A stretch of DNA of 12,232 bases. Origin: Bacillota bacterium. GTDB taxonomy: Bacteria > Bacillota > UBA994. Positions 1-8,146 of the stretch are shown piece by piece. A model generated the notes under the pieces. The model had not been told where the DNA came from. It did no database searches and saw nothing but the letters and a program-made list of their open reading frames with translations. The stretch is from NCBI GenBank assembly GCA_018725535.1, contig QLUS01000042.1:1-12232 (forward strand), given 5' to 3'. Every line of letters begins with the position of its first letter. Position 1 is the first letter of the stretch. Position numbers and translations under genes: made by a program.

Positions 1-84
1 GCAGCTGATTAGCAGTAACCCCTGTGATTTTCTCTCGCCGGAGTTCGCGCCGGGGAAGATCCTTTAGCCTCTCGTTCCAATTTG

Positions 85-116
85 TATACTACAGCGCCGC
101 AGGGCGCTGTGGTATA
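85..116 (+). repeat. Long inverted repeat overlapping the uppP promoter
   Basis: The left arm TATACTACAGCGCC (85-98) and the right arm GGCGCTGTGGTATA (103-116) are complementary at 13 of 14 positions, the exception being a T-G pair, around the spacer GCAG. The right arm contains most of the -10 hexamer. As DNA it could be a repressor or activator operator. As RNA it would be a stable hairpin, but it is not followed by a T run, so it does not look like a terminator for an upstream gene. The regulator is unknown. Confidence 0.7.
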
Positions 117-118
117 AT
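110..118 (+). promoter_or_regulatory. Extended -10 promoter for uppP
   Basis: TGGTATAAT at 110-118 is a perfect sigma-A -10 hexamer (113-118) preceded by the TGn extension. No good -35 is seen at 16-18 bp spacing: TTGTAT at 82-87 is 25 bp away. The extended -10 probably compensates for this. Transcription would start near 125, about 20 bases before the uppP start. The rest of 1-110 shows no gene I can support. Confidence 0.6.
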
Positions 119-145
119 GCTTCTAGTAGGAAAGGAGCGAAGGCG

Positions 146-961
146 TTGGCGCTCGGCGATATTGTCACTCTCGCTGTCATCCAAGGGCTGACCGAATTCC
201 TTCCCGTCTCTAGTTCCGGCCACTTAGTTTTGGGTCAGCACCTTTTGGGAGTGCAGGCTCCGGGCGTCGCGCTGGAAGTGGCACTGCACCTCGGGACGCT
301 AATCTCTGTCGCCGTCGTCTTTGCCAAGGACATCAAAAAGCTTCTTCTGGCCTGCTTTAGTTTTGTGAGACCGATGTCAAATGAAGGGCAGACAGCTGAA
401 GTCAAGCTGTATCGCCGTCTAGTCCGGTTGCTTGTGCTTGCTAGCGTGCCTACCGGCGTGATTGGGATGGCTTTCAAGGACCTGTTCATCGCCCTTTTTT
501 CTTCCCCGCGTTTTGTTGGGTTTGCGCTAATTGTTACTGGCATCATTCTGCTGGTGGTCTCTCGCATGCAGGGAACGAAAACTCTCCAGCACATGCGCAT
601 ACGGGATACCCTAACTGTTGGTTTGGCGCAGGGTCTAGCTATTACTCCCGGCATATCGCGCGCTGGTCTCACCATCAGCACAGGGCTTCTCCTCGGCTAC
701 GATCGGGGAACCGCCACACGCTTCTCTTTTCTTTTATCAATTCCGGCAATTGTGGGCGCGTCTTTGCTGGAAGCCCCCAGTTTGCTCGGCGCGACGCTCA
801 ACTTCCCACTGGGGTGGATGGTTGTTGGCGTTCTGGTAGCCGCACTCACGGGTGTAGTGGCCATTCTAGGCCTTGTGCAAATGCTAAAGCGCGGCAAACT
901 CAGTTACTTTGCCTACTATGTGTGGGCTGTTGGCATTTTGACTATGCTACTGGTGAGATAG
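146..961 (+). CDS. uppP: Undecaprenyl-diphosphate phosphatase UppP (BacA family)
   Basis: This is an integral membrane phosphatase that removes one phosphate from undecaprenyl diphosphate, regenerating the lipid carrier for peptidoglycan and other wall polymers; extra activity gives bacitracin resistance in this family. The protein has 271 residues, a normal family length, and is hydrophobic throughout with several membrane spans. Both family signatures are present: the E-rich motif QGLTEFLPVSSSGH at residues 13-26 with Glu17, and TPGISRAG at 167-174 with Arg172. The start is TTG at 146, placed 8 bases after AAGGAG (132-137). The stop overlaps the GGAGG ribosome binding site of the next gene, so the two are likely cotranscribed. 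No alternative identity is plausible. Confidence 0.97.
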   Translation: MALGDIVTLAVIQGLTEFLPVSSSGHLVLGQHLLGVQAPGVALEVALHLGTLISVAVVFAKDIKKLLLACFSFVRPMSNEGQTAEVKLYRRLVRLLVLASVPTGVIGMAFKDLFIALFSSPRFVGFALIVTGIILLVVSRMQGTKTLQHMRIRDTLTVGLAQGLAITPGISRAGLTISTGLLLGYDRGTATRFSFLLSIPAIVGASLLEAPSLLGATLNFPLGWMVVGVLVAALTGVVAILGLVQMLKRGKLSYFAYYVWAVGILTMLLVR

Positions 962-971
962 GAGGTAATCT

Positions 972-3131
972 GTGCCACGCCGCCACCGCGTCAAGACGCC
1001 TCGCCACGCTTTGGGTATTCCCAAAGACGTAAGTGGCATCTTGCTGTTAGTTGCCGCTGCTTTCGCCCTCCTCAGCCTCTTATGGCCCGAGCTTACCGGA
1101 CAAGCAGGCAGAGTCAGTAACTACCTCTTGGCGCTTGGCTTTGGGAGTAGCGGGGCTTTGGTGTTTTCGCTTGCGCTCCTATACTTTGCGGCCTATGTGG
1201 CTTTCGCTCGGCGTGTGCCGATTAGGGTAGGCTTATCACTCGCACTGGTTTTCACCGCAAGCTTGGTGTTCTTTTACCTCTTGATCCCGCCTATTCAACG
1301 CCCGCTCCTCACCCTCAGTGAGGGTGGCAGCGTCGGCGCTGTGGGCCTAGTTTTGGGTAGGTTGTCGATCAGCATGTTTGGAGTCGTCGGTGCATGGATT
1401 TTGGTGTGGAGCACAGCTGTGATTGGCCTGCTCCTGCTTACGGGCAGTTCACTGCGAGATGGAGTTCGGTTCGGTGTCAATGTAGGCACCAAAGGTTATA
1501 CCTGGGTAAAAGGGCAACTGCAAGCACAAACGAAGCCTAAGCCTGTCCCGGCCGCTACTAATGAAGTCCCGCCTTCGCTACTCAGTCCCCGGCCTGAAGT
1601 GCCATCACCGGAGTCTCCGCGTCCTGAAATGCCAGAGCCTAGAACACAGGAGCGGCGCGTGGAGCAACTTAAGTTGCCGCAGCGCGATTACACGCTGCCC
1701 GACCTTACCTTGCTCAATCGAGGGCTAAAGCCAAGTAACGCACGCGGCAGCCGTGAGGAAAAAGACAATATTCGCATTTTGGAAGAGACATTAGCTAATT
1801 TTGGCATTAGGGTCAAAGTAGTGGACGTAACACGCGGACCTACTTGCACGCGCTACGAAATCCAGATGGCTCCCGGTACTAAGGTGAGCAAGGTGACCGG
1901 GCTAAGCAATGACCTCGCCATGAGTCTCGCCAGTGAGGGCGTGCGGATAGAAGCTCCTATACCTGGGAAGGCGGCCATTGGCATCGAGGTGCCCAACAAA
2001 GCTAGGAGTTCCGTCCTGCTCCGCGATGTGCTGGAAAGCGTGGAGTATGTCAACGCCACAGCACCTTTGACTGCAGCGCTCGGCAAGGACATTGAGGGCA
2101 ACACTGTCGTGGCGGACCTAGCACAAATGCCGCACCTCTTAATCGCCGGAGCTACGGGTACAGGCAAGAGTGTTTGCATCAACACACTGGTGTGTAGCGT
2201 GTTGTTTAAAGCGCGACCCGATGAGGTGAAGCTGATGCTGATCGACCCTAAGGTGGTAGAGCTGTCGGCTTACAATGGTGTGCCGCATCTGATTGCTCCG
2301 GTGCTGAATCACCCCAAAAAAGCAGCTGCAGCTCTTAAATGGGCTACGAGCGAAATGGAGAGGCGATACGCTGCCTTTGCACGAGCGGGCGTACGTGACA
2401 TCGACAGATTTAACGAGCGCGCCAAGGAAAAGGTTACCGAGAGGATGCCGCTCATCCTTATCGTCATAGATGAGCTTGCCGACCTGATGATGGTAGCGCG
2501 TAACGACGTAGAAGAAACCATATGTCGTCTGGCCCAAATGGCACGTGCCGCAGGTATGCACCTAGTAATAGGCACGCAGCGCCCATCGACGGATGTGATC
2601 ACGGGCCTCATCAAGGCAAATATTCCCTCGCGGCTGTCATTTACGGTATCCTCAGCGGTTGATTCACGTGTCATTCTTGACATGATGGGGGCGGAGAAGC
2701 TGCTTGGCAGGGGAGACATGCTGTTTTTGCCTGTCGGGCAGAGCAAGGCTAGACGTGTGCAGGGGGCTTTTGTCTCTAACCGCGAAATCGAGCGTGTGGT
2801 GGACTTTGTCTCTAGTCAAGGCGAAGCCGTTTACGTAGAGGCGCTTGATCGCCTAGAAGAAACAGACCACACTGCGAGAGAGGGAGAGGGCGGGCTTGAC
2901 GAAAGGTTTGACGATGCGGTGCGCATTGTTGTAGAAACCGGTCAAGCTTCGGTCTCTATGCTCCAGCGCCGCATGCGACTTGGCTACTCGCGCGCCGCGC
3001 GCATCGTTGACCAAATGCAAGAGGCGGGAATTGTCGGGCCCGCTGACGGCAGTAAACCGAGGAGCATTAACAAGCATCACGCTGTGGTTAAGGCCATTCA
3101 TGACCAGGCCAAGCGTTCGGGAATTTCCTAG
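972..3131 (+). CDS. ftsK: DNA translocase of the FtsK/SpoIIIE family
   Basis: This is a membrane-anchored hexameric ATPase that pumps double-stranded DNA at the septum, clearing chromosomes in division or moving one into a forespore. Its 719 residues fall in three parts. Residues about 18-160 are a hydrophobic membrane domain, followed by a proline-rich linker at about 185-230. The alpha/beta motor contains Walker A GATGTGKS at 393-400 and Walker B ending in Asp500-Glu501. A C-terminal winged-helix gamma domain at about 643-697 would read the chromosome orientation sequence. The start is GTG at 972, with GGAGG 6 bases upstream overlapping the uppP stop. Sequence alone does not tell vegetative FtsK from SpoIIIE; the gene order resembles the spoIIIE locus of Bacillus. 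The gene is intact. Confidence 0.97.
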   Translation: MPRRHRVKTPRHALGIPKDVSGILLLVAAAFALLSLLWPELTGQAGRVSNYLLALGFGSSGALVFSLALLYFAAYVAFARRVPIRVGLSLALVFTASLVFFYLLIPPIQRPLLTLSEGGSVGAVGLVLGRLSISMFGVVGAWILVWSTAVIGLLLLTGSSLRDGVRFGVNVGTKGYTWVKGQLQAQTKPKPVPAATNEVPPSLLSPRPEVPSPESPRPEMPEPRTQERRVEQLKLPQRDYTLPDLTLLNRGLKPSNARGSREEKDNIRILEETLANFGIRVKVVDVTRGPTCTRYEIQMAPGTKVSKVTGLSNDLAMSLASEGVRIEAPIPGKAAIGIEVPNKARSSVLLRDVLESVEYVNATAPLTAALGKDIEGNTVVADLAQMPHLLIAGATGTGKSVCINTLVCSVLFKARPDEVKLMLIDPKVVELSAYNGVPHLIAPVLNHPKKAAAALKWATSEMERRYAAFARAGVRDIDRFNERAKEKVTERMPLILIVIDELADLMMVARNDVEETICRLAQMARAAGMHLVIGTQRPSTDVITGLIKANIPSRLSFTVSSAVDSRVILDMMGAEKLLGRGDMLFLPVGQSKARRVQGAFVSNREIERVVDFVSSQGEAVYVEALDRLEETDHTAREGEGGLDERFDDAVRIVVETGQASVSMLQRRMRLGYSRAARIVDQMQEAGIVGPADGSKPRSINKHHAVVKAIHDQAKRSGIS

Positions 3132-3143
3132 GGAGGTGAAGAT

Positions 3144-3893
3144 GTGCACGAAGTCGGTGCCCTGCTCAGGGCGGCGAGAGAAGCGCAAGGATTGTCTATA
3201 GAAGATCTTTACGCCAAGACCAAGATCAGGCCTCACATCATTGCGGCGATTGAGGCAGGTGAATTCCAGAGCGTGTCAGTCGGAGCCGTTTACTTGCGGG
3301 GATTCATCCGCACTCTGAGCGAGGAGCTCGGGGTTGCCTACACGCATCTGCCTTTGCCGGAGGCCGCGACGCTTGCCGCTTCTGCCAACTCGCCCTCTGT
3401 AAACTACAGACGAGCTACAGTTATCCCATGGAGGCGATGGGTGGGGGTACTAATCATGCTCGCCGCGTTTGTTAGCGCGGGCCTCTACTACGCCTATTGG
3501 AGTTCTCCCCCTAGAACCCCCCCCGAACCTGCACCGGAAGCCACGTTGCCGCCACCGGAGCCACCACAGACAGCTACACTGCCAGACCCGCCTCCGCCGC
3601 CTAGCCCAGCTTGGGTATTGCGACAAAGCGAAGGAATCCGTGACGTCTACGCAGTAAGGCAGTGGCCTATGGAATTGATCGTACGAGTGCGGACAGAGAG
3701 CTGCTGGCTATCTGTGACTATAGATGGCGAACGATTTTCGCAGACACTTACCGCCGGTGCCGAAATGACTTTTCGCGCCAGCAAAAGTATGAACTTGCGC
3801 CTTGGGAAAGCTCGGGTCGTGGACATCGTGATCAATGGTTCCCCACTTCCCGCACAGACAGGCGATGTAAGGGAGTTTACCTTTGTCCCCTAA
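3144..3893 (+). CDS. rodZ: RodZ-like membrane protein: helix-turn-helix plus DUF4115
   Basis: This is a cytoskeleton-linked cell-shape protein (YmfM in Bacillus). In this family the N-terminal HTH domain binds MreB rather than acting as a classical repressor. The 249 residues show a Cro/C1-type HTH at about 5-65, a basic stretch (WRRW), one membrane span at about 99-118, a long proline-rich linker at about 122-156, and a C-terminal beta-rich DUF4115 domain at about 177-248 that would lie outside the membrane. The start is GTG at 3144, preceded by GGGAGGTGA (3131-3139) touching the ftsK stop. The end overlaps ygiQ by 11 bases, which suggests translational coupling. Domain order is typical of RodZ, so the identity is firm; the exact partner is inferred from the family. 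Confidence 0.92.
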   Translation: MHEVGALLRAAREAQGLSIEDLYAKTKIRPHIIAAIEAGEFQSVSVGAVYLRGFIRTLSEELGVAYTHLPLPEAATLAASANSPSVNYRRATVIPWRRWVGVLIMLAAFVSAGLYYAYWSSPPRTPPEPAPEATLPPPEPPQTATLPDPPPPPSPAWVLRQSEGIRDVYAVRQWPMELIVRVRTESCWLSVTIDGERFSQTLTAGAEMTFRASKSMNLRLGKARVVDIVINGSPLPAQTGDVREFTFVP

Positions 3894-5724
3894 TCCGCTG
3901 CCGATGTCTAGAGCGGAAATGGAGCAGCGCGGGTGGGACGAGCTAGACTTTGTCTTAGTCACCGGTGACGCCTACGTCGACCACCCAAGCTTCGGCGCTG
4001 CCTTGATAGGCAGAGTGCTAGAGAGTGCTAACTACCGAGTAGGCATTATAGCGCAGCCCAACTGGCGTGAACTTAATGCCTTTAAGGTGCTTGGACGACC
4101 AAAGCTTGGGGTGTTGGTCACTGCTGGCAACCTAGACTCCATGGTCGCCAACTACACGCCTGCCCGCAAACCGCGACGCGTCGATAACTTTTCTCCCGGC
4201 AGCGTGGGCGGCTTGCGCCCTGACCGCGCTTCGATAGTCTACGCAAATCGCGCCCGCGAGGCTCTCCCCGGACTGCCCATTATCCTAGGTGGCATCGAGG
4301 CCTCTTTGCGTCGCTTGACACACTACGACGCTTGGGCGGATTCGCTGCGCCGTTCTGTGTTGCTTGACAGCAAAGCCGACCTCTTGCTTTATGGCATGAG
4401 TGAGTTCTCGCTGTTAACGGTCGCCGAGCGGCTGAAGCGTGGCACCAATGACTTTACGGACATTCGGGGTGCTTGTTACCAAGCGTCTAATGCTCCTCAT
4501 GATGTTGTCTTCCTTCCCAGCTATGAGGAGATTGCGCAGGATAAGACCAAGTTTGCAGATGCCTTTCGGATGGCGCACGGTGAAGAAAACCCATTCCGTG
4601 GTCGCACACTGGCACAGCGGCACGGAAACGCCTATGTCTGTGTCAACCCACCTCCACTGCCGCTTACCACGCAGCAGATGGACTGGGTGTACGGGCTAAA
4701 CTTTACCCGGCGCCCGCACCCCGTATATGGTAAAGAGGGCGTAAAAGCCATTGACGAGGTCGAGTTTAGCATCACGAGCCATCGCGGGTGCTACGGTGGC
4801 TGTTCCTTCTGCGCTTTGACTGCACATCAGGGGAGAATCATTCAACGTCGGAGCCTGGCTTCCATCGTAGCGGAAGCGCGTCTGCTGACAACTCTGCCTA
4901 ACTTCAAGGGCTATATTCATGACATCGGTGGTCCAACGGCTAATTTTCACGTGCCCGCTTGCTCCAAGCAGGCAGAGGAAGGCTCATGTCGGGGAAAGGA
5001 GTGCCTGTCCCCTAAGCCCTGTCGCCAATTGCGTCCGGGACACGACGAGTACCTCGCGGTAATGCGTGCGGTGCGGAGCCTGCCGGGAGTCAAGAAAGTC
5101 TTTGTGCGCTCGGGAGTGCGTTTTGATTATGTGCTGCTAGACGCTGACGATGTGTTCCTGAGTGAGCTGTGTGAGTACCATGTCAGTGGCCAACTCAAAC
5201 TCGCCCCCGAGCATGTGTCCGCCCGCGTGCTTCGTTTGATGGGGAAACCCTCACACGCAGTGTATCAGGAATTTCTTGCGCGTTACCAACGGACCAACAC
5301 TAGACTTGGCAAGCGCCAGTTCGTGGTGCCTTACTTTATGTCGAGCCACCCCGGGAGCACCATCGAGGATGCCATAGAACTGGCAGAGTATTTGCGAGAT
5401 GGGCGCTTACGCCCTGAACAGGTGCAGGACTTCATACCCACACCTGGGTCTCTCTCTACCTCTATGTACTACACCGGAATTCACCCCCTCACTAGGGAGA
5501 AAGTACACGTAGCGCAGAGCGCCGCAGAGAAGAACGCACAGCGCGCCCTACTGCAGTATTTCCTGCCTAAAAACCACAGCACAGTGCGCAGAGCCCTGAG
5601 AGCTGCCGGTCGGGATGACCTTATCGGATACGAACCAAAGTGCCTTGTGCCGCCCGAGCGGCATCGGGGGCCTTCGCGCCGGAGCAGCGATAAAGGAGGA
5701 CAACATGCAAATCGCGATGATTAG
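3883..5724 (+). CDS. ygiQ: YgiQ family radical SAM protein (UPF0313)
   Basis: This is a radical S-adenosylmethionine protein whose substrate is not established for the family. It has 613 residues, somewhat shorter than the roughly 740 of E. coli YgiQ. The N-terminal UPF0313 region contains the characteristic GDAYVDHPSFGAA motif. The 4Fe-4S cluster motif CxxxCxxC is at Cys303, Cys307 and Cys310, and a second cysteine-rich stretch lies about 55 residues further on. The start is TTG at 3883, overlapping the rodZ end, with GGGAG 7 bases upstream. Homology begins almost at once with PMSRAEMEQRGWDELDF; the in-frame ATG at 3904 has no good ribosome binding site. The 3' end overlaps rimO by 20 bases. 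The family call is secure; the function is unknown. Confidence 0.95.
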   Translation: MSPNPLPMSRAEMEQRGWDELDFVLVTGDAYVDHPSFGAALIGRVLESANYRVGIIAQPNWRELNAFKVLGRPKLGVLVTAGNLDSMVANYTPARKPRRVDNFSPGSVGGLRPDRASIVYANRAREALPGLPIILGGIEASLRRLTHYDAWADSLRRSVLLDSKADLLLYGMSEFSLLTVAERLKRGTNDFTDIRGACYQASNAPHDVVFLPSYEEIAQDKTKFADAFRMAHGEENPFRGRTLAQRHGNAYVCVNPPPLPLTTQQMDWVYGLNFTRRPHPVYGKEGVKAIDEVEFSITSHRGCYGGCSFCALTAHQGRIIQRRSLASIVAEARLLTTLPNFKGYIHDIGGPTANFHVPACSKQAEEGSCRGKECLSPKPCRQLRPGHDEYLAVMRAVRSLPGVKKVFVRSGVRFDYVLLDADDVFLSELCEYHVSGQLKLAPEHVSARVLRLMGKPSHAVYQEFLARYQRTNTRLGKRQFVVPYFMSSHPGSTIEDAIELAEYLRDGRLRPEQVQDFIPTPGSLSTSMYYTGIHPLTREKVHVAQSAAEKNAQRALLQYFLPKNHSTVRRALRAAGRDDLIGYEPKCLVPPERHRGPSRRSSDKGGQHANRDD

Positions 5725-7031
5725 CCTAGGGTGTGCCAAGAATCAAGTAGACAGTGAGCTGATGCAGGGATTGCTCTGCAAGCGGGGCGACACCTTAGTT
5801 AATGAACACACGCAGGCTGACGTCGTCATCGTCAACACCTGCTCTTTTATAACTGCGGCCAAAGAGGAGTCTATCGAAGCGATTCTTCACGCCGCAAGAC
5901 TCAAACAAGGCCGCTGCAAGGCGTTAGTGGTAACAGGGTGCCTGTCCCAAAGATATGCTGCGGAGTTTATGGGAGAAATCCCCGAAATAGATGCATTGGT
6001 GGGTACTGGTAGCTTTCCTAGTATAGGAGCAATCATCGACCGGGCGGTGCGCGGGGAGCGCGTTGCCGCAGTGGGCGAGGTGTACACCTACGAAGATGAA
6101 ATTGAACGTAACCCGACAGAGACACACAGCGTTTACGTGAAAGTGGCGGAGGGCTGTGACAACATCTGCTCCTACTGCGTTATCCCGCTAGTGCGGGGGA
6201 AGTATCGCAGTCGGCGCATGGAAAGCATTGTGCGCGAGGTCTTGTCGTTAGCGCATAAGGGTGCGCGGGAGATTAACCTTATCGCCCAAGACACCACACA
6301 TTACGGGTGCGATCTCTACGGTGAGTCTCGTCTGCCAGAGCTCCTTGCGCAGCTGTCACAAATTAGTGAGGTTGCATGGTTGCGCGTGCTTTATTGCTAT
6401 CCGGATGGATTCACGCCTGAGTTAATCGGAGCTATATCCTCACTGCCGCGTGTGTGCAAATACATCGATCTGCCGCTCCAGCACATAAACCAGAGAGTAC
6501 TCGCGGACATGAATCGCCGTGGCATACCGGCGGAGATAAGAAGGCTGCTGATGGAGTTGCGGGCGCAGATTGAAGATGTAACCATCCGTACTACATTCAT
6601 CGTGGGATTCCCGGGGGAAACGGAAGCCGAATTTTTGGAGCTCCGTAATTTCGTGGCAGAAGGATGGTTTGACCACGTCGGTGTATTTAAGTACCCGCGC
6701 GAGGAGGGAACCCCCGCAGAGATTATGCCTGACCAAGTAAGCAAGAAAGTAAAAGAGCTGCGCTACCACGAGCTTATGGCCCTACAACAAAAAGTTAGTC
6801 AGCGACGAAATCAGCGCTTTGTCGGACAAACCGTAAACGTATTGGTGGAAGAGCCATGGCCTAAGGGTCTAGGAATTAAGGGGCGAGCCCGTAAAGACGC
6901 GCCTTTAGTCGATGGGGCAGTCTACGTACGGGGCCACCAGTGCAAACAAAGGTCAACTGATTCGCGCGCATATCGAGGAAGCCTTAGAATACGATTTACT
7001 GGGGGTGTTTGCCGGTGAATCTAGCCAATAG
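5705..7031 (+). CDS. rimO: Ribosomal protein S12 methylthiotransferase RimO, apparent frameshift near 3' end
   Basis: This radical SAM enzyme adds a methylthio group to a conserved aspartate of ribosomal protein S12. The start is ATG at 5705, with AAAGGAGG 5 bases upstream; an in-frame ATG at 5615 lies inside ygiQ and would add 30 non-homologous residues. The N-terminal SLGCAKNQVDSE is diagnostic for RimO over MiaB or MtaB. UPF0004-domain cysteines are Cys10, Cys46 and Cys79; the radical SAM cluster is Cys151, Cys155 and Cys158. After VDGAVYVR the reading frame as given leaves the family pattern and stops at 7016-7018. Dropping one G from the run at 6930-6933 restores a normal TRAM end (LIRAHIEEALEYDLLGVF) with a stop at 7029-7031 and 441 residues. 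Either there is a sequence error or the TRAM domain is truncated. Confidence 0.95.
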
Positions 7032-7577
7032 GATTACGTTGTCTAGGATATTTCTCTTGCCTGTATTCCTCTTCTTTGTTTTCGAGCAGGCATATTACGG
7101 CGAGTTTATTGCCGCAGGCATCTTCATTGTGGCGGCGGCAACGGACGGGCTGGATGGTTATGTGGCGCGTAAGCAAAAGAGTGCCACCAATCTTGGTAAA
7201 TTGCTTGACCCTCTCGCGGATAAACTACTGGTCATGTCGGCACTCGTATCGTTAGTGGCGATGTCGACCCTGCCAGCCTGGATTGCCATCGTGATCATCG
7301 GGCGTGAGTTTGCGGTGACAGGCCTACGGAGTATCGCCGCCGTAGAGGGCAGAGTAATTGCCGCGAGCAAGTTTGCCAAGGTAAAAACCATTACGCAAAT
7401 TGTCGCCATTACCGCAGTCATGGTGAACAATTACCCCTTCTCCTTAATAGGGTTCCCCTTTAAGGAAATCGCATGCTGGTAGCCGTGGTGTTTACAGTTG
7501 CCGCGGGGTTCGACTACTTCCGAGCGACAGGTGACATTTTGGGCGAATGGCAGCCGAGTGAAGGGCTTAAGCCGTGA
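7015..7577 (+). CDS. pgsA: CDP-diacylglycerol-glycerol-3-phosphate phosphatidyltransferase PgsA, apparent frameshift near 3' end
   Basis: This membrane enzyme makes phosphatidylglycerophosphate, the committed step to phosphatidylglycerol and cardiolipin. The CDP-alcohol phosphotransferase signature is complete: Asp44, Asp47-Gly48, Ala51-Arg52, Gly61, Asp65 and Asp69. GTG at 7015 is preferred over TTG at 7009 because it gives the usual MNLANRITLSR beginning and follows a G-rich site at 7001-7007. The frame as given stops at 7480-7482 after only 155 residues. The -1 frame from about 7464 encodes the expected last membrane span (MLVAVVFTVAAGFDYF) and ends in TGA at 7575-7577, overlapping the cinA start as GTGA. 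One missing base between 7464 and 7479 would give a normal 187-residue protein. Error or real lesion is undecided. Confidence 0.93.
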
Positions 7578-8059
7578 CTAAACTCGATACCCTAGCGCGT
7601 GAAGTGGGGGTCGAACTAGCCAGTAGAGATCTTACTCTAGCGCTGGCTGAGTCCTGTACGGGCGGGCTGCTCGGTCACTCACTTACTGACATGCCGGGCG
7701 CGTCGCGCTTCTTCTTAGGCGGGGTCACTTGTTATGCTAACACTGCTAAGATGAAGCTACTCTCAGTGCGCGCAGAGACTCTGCAGTGTCATGGCGCCGT
7801 GTCTCTGCAGTGTGCGACGGAAATGCTGCTTGGGGTTAGGACGCTCTTTGGCTCGGACGCCGCTATTGCCATCACTGGTATCGCTGGGCCAGACGGGGGA
7901 AGCACTGAAAAACCGGTAGGCACGGTGTTTATAGCGGTGAGTATAAATGAACGCCTAGAGCTGCAAGGCTTTCTCTTTGCAGGTGAGCGCGCGACCATCA
8001 AACAACAAGCTGCGTGTGCCGCACTTCTACAGCTGAGCCTGCTGCTCGCAGAAAAGTAG
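7574..8059 (+). CDS. pncC: CinA C-terminal domain protein, nicotinamide-nucleotide amidase
   Basis: This enzyme deamidates nicotinamide mononucleotide to nicotinate mononucleotide in pyridine-nucleotide salvage. Its 161 residues correspond to the C-terminal half of full-length CinA; the N-terminal molybdopterin-binding-like (COG1058) domain is absent. Family motifs are AESCTGG at residues 25-31, containing the serine held to be catalytic, GGVTCYAN at about 49-56, and ITGIAGPDGGS followed by KPVGTVFIA. The start is GTG at 7574, 8 bases after AAGGG, overlapping the restored pgsA stop by four bases. The position between pgsA and recA is where Bacillota usually keep full-length cinA, so this copy appears shortened or exchanged. 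The protein itself looks intact. Confidence 0.93.
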   Translation: MTKLDTLAREVGVELASRDLTLALAESCTGGLLGHSLTDMPGASRFFLGGVTCYANTAKMKLLSVRAETLQCHGAVSLQCATEMLLGVRTLFGSDAAIAITGIAGPDGGSTEKPVGTVFIAVSINERLELQGFLFAGERATIKQQAACAALLQLSLLLAEK

Positions 8060-8062
8060 CTA

Positions 8063-8090
8063 TTGCGAACATTGTTCGTTAGTATATAAT
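8063..8090 (+). promoter_or_regulatory. recA promoter with LexA-type SOS operator
   Basis: The -10 is TATAAT at 8085-8090 and the likely -35 is TTGCGA at 8063-8068, with a 16-base spacer. Overlapping the -35 and spacer is the perfect palindrome CGAACATTGTTCG at 8066-8078, which has the half-sites of the Gram-positive LexA box (CGAAC-N4-GTTCG). The half-sites here are 3 rather than 4 bases apart. Bound LexA would block RNA polymerase, so recA-recX should be damage-inducible. Transcription should start near 8097, upstream of the chosen recA start. Confidence 0.85.
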
Positions 8091-8146
8091 GCTAGTAAAT
8101 GAATTTCAGAGTCCAAGTAAATGCATGGGATGGGGAGGCGCGGGGG

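Noticed and set aside
2..67. Open frame running in from the left edge and ending in TAG at 65-67, possibly the tail of an upstream gene.
   Set aside because: Only 21 codons, no recognisable family and an open stretch of that length is common by chance.
82..87. TTGTAT as a -35 for the uppP promoter.
   Set aside because: It is 25 bases from the -10, too far for sigma-A; the extended -10 is the better reading.
85..116. Inverted repeat as a transcription terminator.
   Set aside because: No T run follows and it overlaps a perfect -10 hexamer.
2139..2746. Long reverse-strand open frames inside ftsK.
   Set aside because: They lie opposite a well-conserved motor domain, have no ribosome binding site or family resemblance, and are explained by codon composition.
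5615..5704. Upstream in-frame ATG extension of rimO.
   Set aside because: The extra 30 residues lie within ygiQ and are not RimO-like; ATG at 5705 has a strong ribosome binding site and the canonical N-terminus.
6920..7482. Programmed frameshifting as a common mechanism for rimO and pgsA.
   Set aside because: The shifts go in opposite directions and neither site shows a standard slippery heptamer in frame with a clear downstream structure.
7779..7813. Direct repeat CTCTGCAGTGT (7779-7789 and 7803-7813) inside the cinA-type gene.
   Set aside because: Two short copies in coding sequence giving LQC twice; the frame is intact and nothing suggests a mobile or regulatory role.
8099..8146. Upstream ATG as the recA start.
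   Set aside because: It has no ribosome binding site, lies at the predicted transcript start and adds residues not seen in RecA; ATG at 8147 fits spacing and homology.
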